A stretch of DNA of 64,000 nucleotides from the NCBI GenBank assembly GCA_023213215.1, contig CP096136.1:682001-746000 (forward strand). The letters run 5' to 3'. This document shows, piece by piece, positions 44,832 through 54,230 of the stretch (its first letter is position 1; each line of letters opens with the position of its first letter). The notes below the pieces were generated by a model. It worked only from the letters and a program-made list of their open reading frames with translations, was not told the DNA's origin and did not search any database. The DNA comes from Flavobacterium sp. JAD_PAG50586_2. GTDB lineage: Bacteria; Bacteroidota; Bacteroidia; Flavobacteriales; Flavobacteriaceae. The position numbers and the translations under genes were made by a program.

Positions 44832-46246
44832 ATGACATTGAAAACCTACATAACCTCACTTTTACTGTTGGTAATGGCATCCTCTTATGCGCAGGTTGGT
44901 ATTGGAACTACTTCTCCCAATACCTCTTCAATATTAGACATTACTTCGACAAATAGTGGTCTTTTAATTCCAAGGGTTGCATTAACAAGCATTAGCGATA
45001 TAACAACGATTGTTTCTCCTGCAACTTCATTATTGGTTTACAACTCAGGATTTGCGCCCAATGGCTATTACTATTGGAATGGCACAGTTTGGGTTCAGTT
45101 GGCTGTGGGTTCCAATACGGATTGGTCAATTACAGGAAACGCAGGGACAAATCCGGCCACCAACTTCTTCGGAACAACGGATGATATTGATATCGTTTTT
45201 AAACGAAATAATATTCGGGCTGGATTCATTGGAAACCCTAATACAGCCGGAGGGAATAAGAATACTTCAATTGGAGCCAATTCTCTAAATCCTGCCGGAA
45301 CTGGCATAAGAAATACTGCTATAGGAAGCAACGTTATGCCAAGTAATACTTCTGGCCAACTAAATGTATCCATAGGCGATCAGTCGATGTTTTTAAATCA
45401 GGGGGAAATGCCAATACCGCAATTGGTGTGGGTGCACTATATTCGAATGTGTCTGGGATTGAAAATGTTGCTTTGGGAAGAAATACTTTAGTATCTGCTA
45501 ATGCCAATAATAATACCGGACTTGGATTTGCTGCTTTACGTTTAAACACTGCCGGAAATAACAATGTTGCTATTGGCCATCAGGCTGGGTATAATGAATT
45601 AGGAAGCAATAAATTATACATCGAAAATTCAACGCTTTTAAACGGAACAGATTCAAGTATCAACAACGCGCTGATTTATGGTGAGTTTGATAACAGGATT
45701 GTGAGGACTAATGGTACGGTTCAGATTGGAAATCCTGCCACTACAGGATATTCCTTGCCAACACCAAGGGGAACAAACGGCCAGGTTTTACAGACAGATG
45801 GAGCTGGGGGAACAGCTTGGGCAAATGCAAATAACACGCTTTCCGTTGTCCGTACAAATCTAAATGTTAATCAGGGTTTAGGAACCGGTGGTTGGCAGAA
45901 GATTACATTCAACACTGTAGTTTTTGATTTAAATACAGAATTTGTGACGGGCACCAACCGATTTGTAGCTGCCAAGACGGGCTATTATGAAGTTAACGCA
46001 GGATATCATACTGACGTTCAAAGCAATACTCAATACTACTCTATTGGTGTTTACAAAAATGGCACGCTATACCAAATGAATGGCGGAAACCATACTAACA
46101 TTGGCATTGTTTCCCGAGATATCAAATGCATAGTGTTTTTAAATGCGGGAGAATATGTTGAGATATTTGCAGAAAACTATCAGGGTGGTGTAAATTTAGA
46201 TTCCTACACTGGAAAAACTTACTTCGAAGTAAACCAAATCCGATAA
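44832..46246 (+). pseudogene. Secreted repeat protein with C1q-like C-terminal domain, frameshifted
   Basis: ATG at 44832 starts a signal peptide (YITSLLLLVMASSYAQ). The SSILDITSTNSGLLIPRV opening is typical of Bacteroidetes collar and tail-like proteins, as is the WNGTVWVQL segment. Short repeats with the pattern NTAIGSN, NVSIGD, NTAIGV, NVALGRN and NVAIGHQ look like head repeats of trimeric autotransporters. The last 130 residues (WQKITFNTVVFDLNTEF, YEVNAGYHTD) look like a C1q/TNF-type jelly roll. The frame breaks in a G5 run (45401-45405). One G gives 471 residues. Probably a trimeric surface protein. Confidence 0.82.
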
Positions 46247-46316
46247 AAAATAAGAGCCACAGTACACAAAATGTACCACAGCCCTTATTACCATCCAACA
46301 ACTATTGTTATTTCAA

Positions 46317-48296
46317 TTAAGAAATGTATTTTTCATAAGATTTTGTATCCACTCTCGCCTTCAAATCATGTAAGAGATTGTAGAGTCCGAAAAAGGTTCT
46401 GTTGATGTATAGGAAATGTTTGGAACCTCTATTCCCGTTCATTTTTCTGAGTTGTGTATCTTTAGAAAACTCCTCTCCCATTTGGGCAATCTTACCAAAA
46501 AAATCTTCATCCGAAAAATCGAAAAAATCGCCGTGGAAAGGTTTGGTAAACAAGCTCAGTAAATCATAGAAAATCTTGGTAAAATAGTCCAGTTCTTCCT
46601 TACTGTCATCCAAACGTAAAATCTCCAGTTCGTATAATTTTTTCGTAAACAATTCCGGATTCTCAATAATTTCAGGTCTTGCCAATTCGAAATACGGAAT
46701 GTAAAAAGCTTCTGGAACCTGTTTGATACAGCCAAAATCTATCGCTACCAAATTATCATCCTTGTCAATCAAAAAATTTCCCGGATGCGGATCGGCGTGC
46801 ACTTGTCGCAAATGATGCATTTGATACATGTAAAAATCCCAAAGTGCCTGACCCAATTTATCGCCTTTTTTCCGGTCGTCATTATGGGAAGTGAATTCGG
46901 ATAAATGCTCACCTTCAATCCATTCCATTGTTAAAATCTTTTCGGATGAGAATTCAGGATAGTACTTTGGAAAACGCAAATTGGCTATTGCTTTACACCA
47001 TTCAGAGACCTCTAGGCTTTGTTTTAATTCGAGTACATAATCTGTTTCTTCGAGTAATTTGTTTTCCACTTCCTGAAAATATTTTTCAGAATCCTTACCT
47101 TTTAGATTAAACATTCTGGTAGCAAATGGTTTTACCAAAGCCAAGTCTGAACTAATACTTTCCGACACACCAGGATACTGTATTTTCACCGCAAAATCCT
47201 TTCCATCCTTGGTTGCCTTATGCACCTGACCAATACTCGCGGCATTCATGGCATCCGGAGTAAACGTATCGTATATTTCTTCAGGATATTTCCCTAAATA
47301 TTTTTTGAATGTTTTTCTCACTAAGGGCGCAGACAATGGTGGAACGGAAAACTGGGAAAGCGAGAATTTATCCACATAAGCCTGCGGCATAATACTCTTA
47401 TCCATGCTCAGCATTTGGGCAACTTTTAACGCACTTCCTTTAAGGTTTTTCAATCCATCGTAAATGTCTTCGGCATTGCTTTCGTTGAGTTTGTCGCGAT
47501 TGAGGTTTGGATTTACGATTTTTTCACCGTAATAGGCAACATAATTTCCGCCTACCTTAAACCCAGTTTTTACCAATTGGCTCGCGCGTTCTATTTTGCC
47601 TGTTGGGATTTTATCTAGTGTTTTCATTTTAATTTTTTCTTTCCATAGGAATTTGCCCAAATCAAACAAATTCTCTAATTGCTTTGTATCTAATAAACCT
47701 ACTACAGTCGTAACCGATTTTTCGATTAACACATCTGTTTTTTCAAAGCCTTTTGAACTGTCGTCCATCCAGAATTTCAATAAAAACAAAAACTGAATCC
47801 ACGCACCTTCAGAGAAAACCGGCTTGCTGACTTTTTGCAATTTTTCGTTAACCGGATTAGCACTTACTTCCATAATATCGACAATAAAATCCTTGAATCG
47901 ATTTCGGAATTGCTTTAGGGATTTTAGGTTCTTTAATCCTTCCTTATTTTCCTTGAGTGTAAATAAAACATAAGTTCGGTTTAGCGTTAATAGTTCAAAA
48001 AGGGTAAAATACAAAGTCAATAACTTATCCTTATCGGAATAACTCTTGTAAGCTGTATCTTTTTCAATTGTTGCCAAAGCATTCTCAAAAAATTTTACCC
48101 ATATTTCCTGTTTTAAGGAATCAAAAGAACCAAAAAAAGAATAGAAATCACTCTCCTCAATACTATGATTTGAACAAAAAATGTATACATTCTTGGGTTC
48201 TTCATTATTTTGTAATGTATCATTCATATAGTATGAAATGATTTTATCATCATCAATTATTTCTTTTTTAGCGGAAGGTTTTTTTGCAGTTGCCAT
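46317..48296 (-). CDS. TetR-like domain fused in-frame to an AarF/UbiB-type kinase
   Basis: The open frame from ATG 48296 encodes about 659 residues. The first 223 (MATAKKPSAKKEIIDDDKI, LTLYFTLFELLTLNRTYVLF) look like a TetR-type protein lacking a strong HTH signature. From Met at 47627 the sequence is an ABC1/AarF/UbiB atypical kinase: KGSALKVAQMLS (the KxGQ-type element), AASIGQVH, FAVKIQYPGV (Lys), TMEWIEGE, HADPHPGNF and IDFG. UbiB proteins act in ubiquinone-type lipid metabolism. In related bacteria I recall these as two adjacent genes. A single lost A in the run at 47633-47638 would fuse them. I therefore suspect two genes, 47628-48296 and 46317-47627. Confidence 0.78.
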   Translation of the reverse strand: MATAKKPSAKKEIIDDDKIISYYMNDTLQNNEEPKNVYIFCSNHSIEESDFYSFFGSFDSLKQEIWVKFFENALATIEKDTAYKSYSDKDKLLTLYFTLFELLTLNRTYVLFTLKENKEGLKNLKSLKQFRNRFKDFIVDIMEVSANPVNEKLQKVSKPVFSEGAWIQFLFLLKFWMDDSSKGFEKTDVLIEKSVTTVVGLLDTKQLENLFDLGKFLWKEKIKMKTLDKIPTGKIERASQLVKTGFKVGGNYVAYYGEKIVNPNLNRDKLNESNAEDIYDGLKNLKGSALKVAQMLSMDKSIMPQAYVDKFSLSQFSVPPLSAPLVRKTFKKYLGKYPEEIYDTFTPDAMNAASIGQVHKATKDGKDFAVKIQYPGVSESISSDLALVKPFATRMFNLKGKDSEKYFQEVENKLLEETDYVLELKQSLEVSEWCKAIANLRFPKYYPEFSSEKILTMEWIEGEHLSEFTSHNDDRKKGDKLGQALWDFYMYQMHHLRQVHADPHPGNFLIDKDDNLVAIDFGCIKQVPEAFYIPYFELARPEIIENPELFTKKLYELEILRLDDSKEELDYFTKIFYDLLSLFTKPFHGDFFDFSDEDFFGKIAQMGEEFSKDTQLRKMNGNRGSKHFLYINRTFFGLYNLLHDLKARVDTKSYEKYIS

Positions 48297-48389
48297 GATC
48301 TTTATTTTAAAACTGTATAAAAGTACGAATTGTTTAACCATATATACTAATTGTTAAACAAAATAATAAGTTAAATTTTAGCCCAATAA

Positions 48390-48419
48390 AAAAAGCTGCC
48401 TTTTTCAAGACAGCTTTTT
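48390..48419 (-). terminator. Terminator after the OmpA-family gene
   Basis: AAAAAGCTG pairs with CAGCTTTTT around a 12-base loop. A T-run follows on the minus strand. Confidence 0.82.
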
Positions 48420-48441
48420 CATTTTATTTAATGTGATATGC

Positions 48442-49137
48442 TTATTTTCCGGCTTGCTTTTGAGCCTCCTCAACCATTTTCTCATTAGCAGTAATGGCAA
48501 ACTCCACACGACGGTTCTGACTTCTTCCTTCCGCAGTATCATTAGATGCAATTGGATCAGCTATTCCTAAACCAGTGGTTTTAAAACGTGATGAACTGAT
48601 TCCTTTACCAGACAGGTAAGTCTTCACAGAAGCTGCTCTTTGTGCGGACAATGTCAAATTATAATCGGCTGGACCTGTACTGTCTGTATACCCATAAATT
48701 TGGATATCGGTGTCAGGATATTGATTAAAAACTGAAACCAATTTATCCAAATTAGCTTTTGCTCCAGCAGTTAAGGTTGATTTGTTAGTATCAAAACGAA
48801 CTGAATTCTCACCAAGAGTCAATTTAATTCCTTCTCCTACCCTTTCTACCTGTGCACCAGGAACAGCTGTTTCAATTTCTCTGGCTTGCTTGTCCATTTT
48901 GTTACCAATGACACCACCTGCAACTCCACCAACTACTCCACCAAGAACAGCACCAAGTGCTCCGTTTCCACCTTTTCCTATATTGTTTCCTAAAACACCA
49001 CCAAGAATCGCTCCACCAACAGCTCCAATGGCAGCACCTCGTTGTGTTTTATTTGTATTTTTTACTGACTCACAGCTTGTAAACATACTTCCTGCAAGGA
49101 ACAATCCTGCTAAAGCTAATATCTTTATGTTTTTCAT
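48442..49137 (-). CDS. OmpA-family lipoprotein with glycine zipper
   Basis: This 231-residue protein has a lipoprotein signal (LAGSMFTSC). A glycine-zipper stretch (about 35-80: GAVGGAILGGVLGNNIG, VLGGVVGGVAGGVIG) probably sits in a membrane. The C-terminal OmpA-like peptidoglycan-binding domain (about 110-220) has IQIYGYTDSTGPADYN, LSAQRAASVKTYL, and the conserved DPIASNDTAEGRSQNRRVEF. It tethers the outer membrane to the cell wall. Start and length are normal. It is 14 bases downstream of the lipocalin-like gene on the same strand, so both may be one transcript. Confidence 0.92.
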   Translation of the reverse strand: MKNIKILALAGLFLAGSMFTSCESVKNTNKTQRGAAIGAVGGAILGGVLGNNIGKGGNGALGAVLGGVVGGVAGGVIGNKMDKQAREIETAVPGAQVERVGEGIKLTLGENSVRFDTNKSTLTAGAKANLDKLVSVFNQYPDTDIQIYGYTDSTGPADYNLTLSAQRAASVKTYLSGKGISSSRFKTTGLGIADPIASNDTAEGRSQNRRVEFAITANEKMVEEAQKQAGK

Positions 49138-49151
49138 AATGGTTTTTAAAT

Positions 49152-49621
49152 TTAATTTCTACTGAATTGGTAAACTACTTCCGTTGCTTTTCCGGCAACA
49201 TCAATATTGTCTATAAGCTGGAAAGAATTGTCTGTTAGGTTAGCAACCCTTAATACATAACCGCTTTTTACTCTTTTTGCCTTAGATTCGTCTAAAATCT
49301 TCATTACAAATTGTCCATCTTTATTGATAAACCAAGTGATTGGTGTGCTGTATGCTGTACAGCTTGGGCTGTTTAAAGACAACTCTCCTTTGTTGTTGTT
49401 CGAAATGAATTTCCGGTACTGCCTACGAAACATTTAGAATCAGCCAAATCAAATGAAGTAACCTTTATTACATTTGAATTAGGATAGGTTACAGACGAAA
49501 TCGTCCAATTTCCTTTCATCCCAACTTGTGTTTTGGAATCCAACCTAGTGTTGGTAGCCGATTTTGATTTACAGGATAAAATCAGAACCGAAAATGCAAT
49601 AAGCAAAATAACTTTTTTCAT
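49152..49621 (-). pseudogene. Lipocalin-like lipoprotein, frameshifted
   Basis: ATG at 49621 opens a lipoprotein signal (LIAFSVLILSC). The mature part runs GNWTISSVTYPNSNVIKVTS, DSKCFVGST, then WKFISNNNKGELSLNSPSC and INKDGQFVMKILDESKAKRV to the end FSRN. This is a lipocalin-like family common in flavobacteria. The frame breaks near 49414-49415, where an A between CC and GG on the plus strand is missing (CCAGG read as CCGG). Adding it restores a conserved Trp and a 156-residue protein. This break is not in a homopolymer. Confidence 0.82.
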
Positions 49622-49649
49622 GCGTATTAATATTTATGATTAGATTCTA

Positions 49650-49657
49650 CAAAGATA
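49650..49657 (-). promoter_or_regulatory. -7 promoter box TATCTTTG for the lipocalin-like/OmpA pair
   Basis: An exact TAnnTTTG match on the minus strand, 28 bases before the ATG at 49621. Confidence 0.5.
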
Positions 49658-49811
49658 AGGCGATTTTAACATTTGTATTTACAATATATTGTAGAAATGT
49701 TTCAGAATTAATGTAGAATTGCTACTACGTCAATTTGTCATAATCATAACGATTGGTCTCAGTTTTGAGTGGTAGGCTTTTGAATTCGTTTAATCTTAAA
49801 TTTACAAAAAT

Positions 49812-51713
49812 ATGACAACAGGAAAAATTAATGTATCCGTAGAAAACATCTTTCCACTGATTAAGAAGTTTTTATACAATGACCACGAAATTTTCTTGCG
49901 TGAATTAGTGTCTAATGCAACTGACGCAACTCTAAAACTTAAACACCTAACCAGCATTGGTGACGCCAAAACAGAATACGGCAATCCAATTATCGAAATC
50001 AAAGCTGATAAGGAAGGAAAGAAACTGCACATCATCGATCAGGGATTGGGTATGACTGCTGAAGAAGTGGAGAAATACATCAACCAAATCGCCTTTTCAG
50101 GAGCTGAGGAATTTCTTGAAAAATATAAGGATTCTGCTAAAGATTCAGGCATTATCGGGCACTTTGGACTTGGATTCTATTCGGCTTTTATGGTCGCTTC
50201 AAAAGTAGAAATCATTACGAAATCATACAAAGACGAACCAGCAGCACACTGGACTTGTGACGGCAGCCCAGAATTTACCTTAGAGCCTTCTGACAAAACT
50301 ACAAGAGGAACAGAAATCATCCTTCACATTGCTGAAGATTCTCTTGAGTTTTTAGAAGATTACAAAATCCGTGAATTGTTGACCAAATACAATAAGTTCA
50401 TGCCTATTCCGATTAAATTCGGTATCCGTAAAGAAAAAATCGAACAGAAAAAAGGAGAATCTGTTGCGGAAGAAGACAAGGACAATATCTACACTGAAGT
50501 TGAAGTAGATAATATCATCAACAATCCAAATCCGGCTTGGACCAAACAGCCTGTTGATTTGACTGATGAGGATTATAAAAATTTCTATCGCGAATTGTAT
50601 CCAATGCAGTTCGAAGATCCTTTATTCAACATCCATTTAAATGTAGACTATCCTTTCAACCTGACAGGGATTTTATATTTCCCGAAAATGTCTGCCGATT
50701 TACAGATCCAGAAAGACAAAATCCAATTATACCAAAACCAGGTTTATGTTACCGATAACGTCGAAGGAATTGTACCTGAGTTTTTAGGAATGCTGAAAGG
50801 TGTAATTGATTCGCCGGATATTCCACTGAATGTTTCGCGCTCCGGATTACAGGCTGACAGCAACGTTAAGAAAATCTCAAACTATATTACCCGTAAAGTT
50901 GCCGATAAGCTAAAATCATTATTCACAGAAAACCGTGAAGATTTTGAACAAAAATGGAACGACATCAAAATCGTATTGGAATACGGAATGTTATCTGAAC
51001 CAAAATTCTACGAAAAAGCAGGTGACTTTATTTTATATCCATCTGTAGATGACAAATACTACACTTTAGCCGAATTAAAAGAAGCTTTAGCAGCAAACCA
51101 AACTGACAAAAACGGTAAACTCGTTGTGTTGTATGCTTCCAATAAAGATGCACAACACGGTTATGTTGAAATTGCTAAAGAAAAAGGGTATGAAGTATTG
51201 TTGTTGGATTCGCCTATCGTTTCCCACTTAATCCAAAAGTTAGAAAGCGATAACGAAAACCTTACCTTTGTCCGGGTAGATTCTGACCATATCGATAAAC
51301 TAATCCAAAAAGAGGAAACACAGATTTCTAAATTATCGGAAGAAGAATCAACACAGTTGAAAACCGTTTTAGAAGAAATCGTACCAAAAACAAACTATTC
51401 GGTTCAGTTAGAACCCATGGACAGTACAGCAGCACCATTTATTATCACACAGCCAGAATTCATGCGTCGTATGAAGGAAATGAGTCAATCTGGTGGTGGT
51501 GGAATGTTCGGAATGGGTAATTTCCCGGAAATGTATAACTTAGTTGTGAATACCAATTCTGAATTGGCTACAACCATTTTAAATACTTCCGATAAATCGG
51601 CTCAGGAAGGTTTAGTAAAACAAGCTTTAGATTTGGCAAAAATTTCCCAAGGCTTATTGAAAGGTGAAGAACTTACCGCTTTTGTGAAAAGAAGTTTTGA
51701 GTTGATTAAATAA
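49812..51713 (+). CDS. htpG: Molecular chaperone HtpG (Hsp90)
   Basis: This 633-residue Hsp90 folds client proteins in an ATP cycle in the cytoplasm. The N-terminal GHKL ATPase region has FLRELVSNATDA (Glu-Asn catalytic pair), IIDQGLGM (Asp) and GHFGLGFYSAFMV. The middle domain includes DYPFNLTGILYFPK and SRSGLQADSNVKKIS. The C-terminal dimerisation domain follows. A Gly-rich stretch (QSGGGGMFGMGNF) is present near residue 560. Length and order are normal. It is monocistronic with a terminator just downstream. Confidence 0.96.
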   Translation: MTTGKINVSVENIFPLIKKFLYNDHEIFLRELVSNATDATLKLKHLTSIGDAKTEYGNPIIEIKADKEGKKLHIIDQGLGMTAEEVEKYINQIAFSGAEEFLEKYKDSAKDSGIIGHFGLGFYSAFMVASKVEIITKSYKDEPAAHWTCDGSPEFTLEPSDKTTRGTEIILHIAEDSLEFLEDYKIRELLTKYNKFMPIPIKFGIRKEKIEQKKGESVAEEDKDNIYTEVEVDNIINNPNPAWTKQPVDLTDEDYKNFYRELYPMQFEDPLFNIHLNVDYPFNLTGILYFPKMSADLQIQKDKIQLYQNQVYVTDNVEGIVPEFLGMLKGVIDSPDIPLNVSRSGLQADSNVKKISNYITRKVADKLKSLFTENREDFEQKWNDIKIVLEYGMLSEPKFYEKAGDFILYPSVDDKYYTLAELKEALAANQTDKNGKLVVLYASNKDAQHGYVEIAKEKGYEVLLLDSPIVSHLIQKLESDNENLTFVRVDSDHIDKLIQKEETQISKLSEEESTQLKTVLEEIVPKTNYSVQLEPMDSTAAPFIITQPEFMRRMKEMSQSGGGGMFGMGNFPEMYNLVVNTNSELATTILNTSDKSAQEGLVKQALDLAKISQGLLKGEELTAFVKRSFELIK

Positions 51714-51740
51714 GAGAAAAGAAAATAGAATAAAGATAAA

Positions 51741-51768
51741 AAACCTGTGAGTCAGACTTGCAGGTTTT
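51741..51768 (+). terminator. Terminator of htpG
   Basis: AAACCTG and CAGGTTT form a 7-bp stem with a T-rich tail. The inner loop can extend with G-T pairs. Confidence 0.75.
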
Positions 51769-51818
51769 TTTATTCCAAATAAATCCCGTAATTCGTAATT
51801 CACAATTCTTAATTAATC

Positions 51819-52219
51819 ATGACTCTCAACATAGAAACCCCGGCCCTACTCTTCTCGGCAACATCATTGATCTTACTGGCTTATACCAACCGTTTCCTAA
51901 CGATAGCACAAATCGTCCGTAGCCTAAAAAATACTATGATGAAAATCATACAAAGAGCATTTTTCTCCAAATCAAAAACCTCAACCTCCGCTTATCGCTG
52001 ATTCGGTACATGCAATTGTTTGGTGTATTGTGTTTGTTCCTTTCGGTATTGGCGATGCTGTGCTTATTCCTTGAGCAGGAATTAATCGGAATTTATCTTT
52101 TTGGAGCAAGTTTATTGATGCTGCTTATTTCTCTCGGGATTTCATTTTGGGAAATCAGCATTTCGGTTACGGCTTTGCGCCTTCACTTAAGTGATTTGAT
52201 GGAAAAAGAAGAAAAATAA
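51819..52219 (+). pseudogene. DUF2721 membrane protein, frameshifted
   Basis: ATG at 51819 opens MTLNIETPALLFSA and the DUF2721 signature LILLAYTNRFLTIAQIVR. A break in an A6 run (51926-51931) is cured by one A, giving the cytoplasmic helix LKKYYDENHTKSIFLQIKNL and then two more membrane helices (LFGVLCLFLSVLAMLCLFL, IGIYLFGASLLMLLISLGI). Total 133 residues, three helices, an inner-membrane protein of unknown function. It converges with the LytTR regulator gene, 4 bases away. Confidence 0.8.
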
Positions 52220-52223
52220 TCTG

Positions 52224-52940
52224 TTATTTGGAATTCTTCAGTTTATCTAGGTAATGCAGTACATTTTCCTTGTAACTGGCTCCTATTGGGATTTCAATTC
52301 CGTTGATTTCAATCTCGTTGACGGTAAAAGCAGTAATTTTTGAGCTATTGATAATAAATGAACGGTGAATCCTCAAAAAATACTCTTCGTTTAATTCTCC
52401 TTCAATATCTCCAATCTTATATTTAGAAGTAATCGATTTAGAATTTGCTGTGTTGATTTTTATATAATCTTTGAGACTTTCGATATAAAGGATGTCCTTC
52501 ACATTGATCTTATAATTTTTAATCCCTGATTTCACGACAATAAATTCGTTGGTTGTGGTTTCCTTTATTGGACTGGCCGTTTTTACTGTTTCTCCAAAAA
52601 ATTTATCCACTGCCTTTAAAAAACGCTCCAGCGTAATGGGTTTCAGCAAATAATCAACTACTCCCAAATCATATCCTTCAATGGCATAATCGCGATAGGC
52701 AGTAGTAAGGATTGTCTTGGGTGGGTTTTTAAGGTTTCTTAAGAATTCAATACCCGTGATGCTTGGCATTTTTATATCCAAAAATAACAAATCAACCGGC
52801 TGTGAATTCAGGATTTCAAAAGCTTTCAGCGCGTTGCTGCACGTTGCCACTACTTCTAAATCGTCAATTTTGGCAATGTGTTTTTCTATAAGCTTGATGG
52901 CCAATGGCTCATCATCCACTATTAAGCATTTAATTTTCAT
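52224..52940 (-). CDS. LytTR-family response regulator
   Basis: This 238-residue protein has a receiver domain (1 to about 120) with the acidic pair DDE (9-11), the phospho-acceptor Asp55 in LFLDIKMPS and the Lys in YLLKPIT. The LytTR DNA-binding domain (about 135-235) has NEFIVVKSGIKNYKINVKDI, YFLRIHRSFIINSSKI and IPIGASY. It overlaps the histidine kinase gene by 11 bases, so the pair is translationally coupled. Targets are unknown, but the divergent beta-barrel gene 1.3 kb away is the obvious candidate. Confidence 0.93.
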   Translation of the reverse strand: MKIKCLIVDDEPLAIKLIEKHIAKIDDLEVVATCSNALKAFEILNSQPVDLLFLDIKMPSITGIEFLRNLKNPPKTILTTAYRDYAIEGYDLGVVDYLLKPITLERFLKAVDKFFGETVKTASPIKETTTNEFIVVKSGIKNYKINVKDILYIESLKDYIKINTANSKSITSKYKIGDIEGELNEEYFLRIHRSFIINSSKITAFTVNEIEINGIEIPIGASYKENVLHYLDKLKNSK

Positions 52941-54008
52941 AAGTTACCGTATTGATTTGCAAAATTACCTTGAAAAACTGAGTAGATGATTGGATGTCCA
53001 AATTATAATTGGCGCCATAAATCAAATCCAGTTGTTTCGTTATGTTGGGTAAGCCAATGGTTGCCTTCTCCTTTCTCGTGTAGTCTTTTGAGACGGTATT
53101 CGAAATTTCAAAAGTAAAATGATCCTCTTTTTGAAAGATTACAATCGAGATTTTTGGAGATCCGCTGTCTTCACCTGCTCCATGCTTAAATGCATTTTCT
53201 ACTAACGACAATAGCAACAATGGCGGAATTTGAATGTCGTATTCCTGGTCGATTTCAAAAGCAACTTCAAGTCGGTCATCGTAACGGAGTTTTTCCAACT
53301 CAATATAATTCTTCAACAAGTTGGTTTCGCTGGACAAGGACACTTGTTGGTTTTCGCATTTGTATAAGACATGGTCTAATATTTCAGATAATTTCCCAAT
53401 GGCGATGGGTGTTTTGGGCGAATTATCGAGCGAAAGCGAATAAATGTTATTAAGGGTGTTGAACAGGAAATGCGGATTGAGCTGCGCCTTTAAGTTTTTT
53501 AGTTCGGATTCAACTTTTTCTTTCCCTAAAAGCATTTGTTTTTCGTTGGAACGCTTATAATCCATAAAATATTTTACAAACAAAAACTGAAAAGAACCCG
53601 TGTAAATGACGGGAAGATAATTAATCAATAACTTTCCAATATCAGTCATGATTTCATAAAACGATTCCTGTGAAAAAGGCGGTGTCCGTACCAATTCCTC
53701 GCCTACGTGAACAGTCAAAAGCCTGCCTAATGCCGGAAAAATATACGTGGCAAGTAAAAAAGGAGCACTGAAAGAAAATATCTTTTCTTCAGGATAAACT
53801 TCGGAATGAGATAATAGCCAAAGAAATAAGCCGCCAAAATCTGAGGAACATGAAGGCAGGAATTCATGATCAGTATGGCCCAAACCGGATCGTTTTCATC
53901 CAATAAACCAATAGGAATGTTCATGATTACAATCACTGTCCAAAACAACACGTGCTGTAAAACGCGGTTCTGTAGTATAACTTCTGGTATTTTTTTAATG
54001 TAATCCAT
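52930..54008 (-). pseudogene. LytS-type sensor histidine kinase, frameshifted
   Basis: From ATG 54008 (MDYIKKIPEVILQNR) the N-terminal part holds several membrane helices (FWTVIVIMNIPIGLL, SVLLF...LATYIFPALG). The His_kinase motif LNPHFLFNTLNNIYSL is followed by LVENAFKHG (N box) and a short HATPase end. A break in an A6 run on the plus strand (53756-53761) is cured by one base, giving 359 residues. An alternative start at 54098 would add 30 residues. It senses an unknown envelope signal and drives the LytTR partner. Confidence 0.84.
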
Positions 54009-54142
54009 AACATCTATTAAAAACCCAAAGATAAGAATTAGTGGTTTGGTAAACAGAAGTGTCGGCAGAACGCCATCATAAACGCCTGAAAATGCCATTT
54101 TATGCCCCTGAATATGTTTTTATGTCAAAATTCTGCCTTTTC

Positions 54143-54189
54143 ATCCATCAAAAAGGGCTATTTGTCTATCCGTAAAAATCCATCAAAAA
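54143..54189. promoter_or_regulatory. Direct repeat ATCCATCAAAAA upstream of the beta-barrel gene
   Basis: ATCCATCAAAAA occurs at 54143-54154 and 54178-54189, 35 bases apart, between the sensor kinase gene and the beta-barrel gene. LytTR regulators bind direct repeats, so this could be the site of the regulator encoded alongside. The spacing and sequence are not the classic LytTR site. Confidence 0.4.
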
Positions 54190-54230
54190 AAACATAACAC
54201 TTTTGTACTGTAATTTTAAACAATCCAACA

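Noticed and set aside
46249-46289. Terminator after the C1q-like protein
   Set aside because: AATAAG/CTTATT and GTACA/TGTAC pair, but the stretch between them does not, so the structure is weak.
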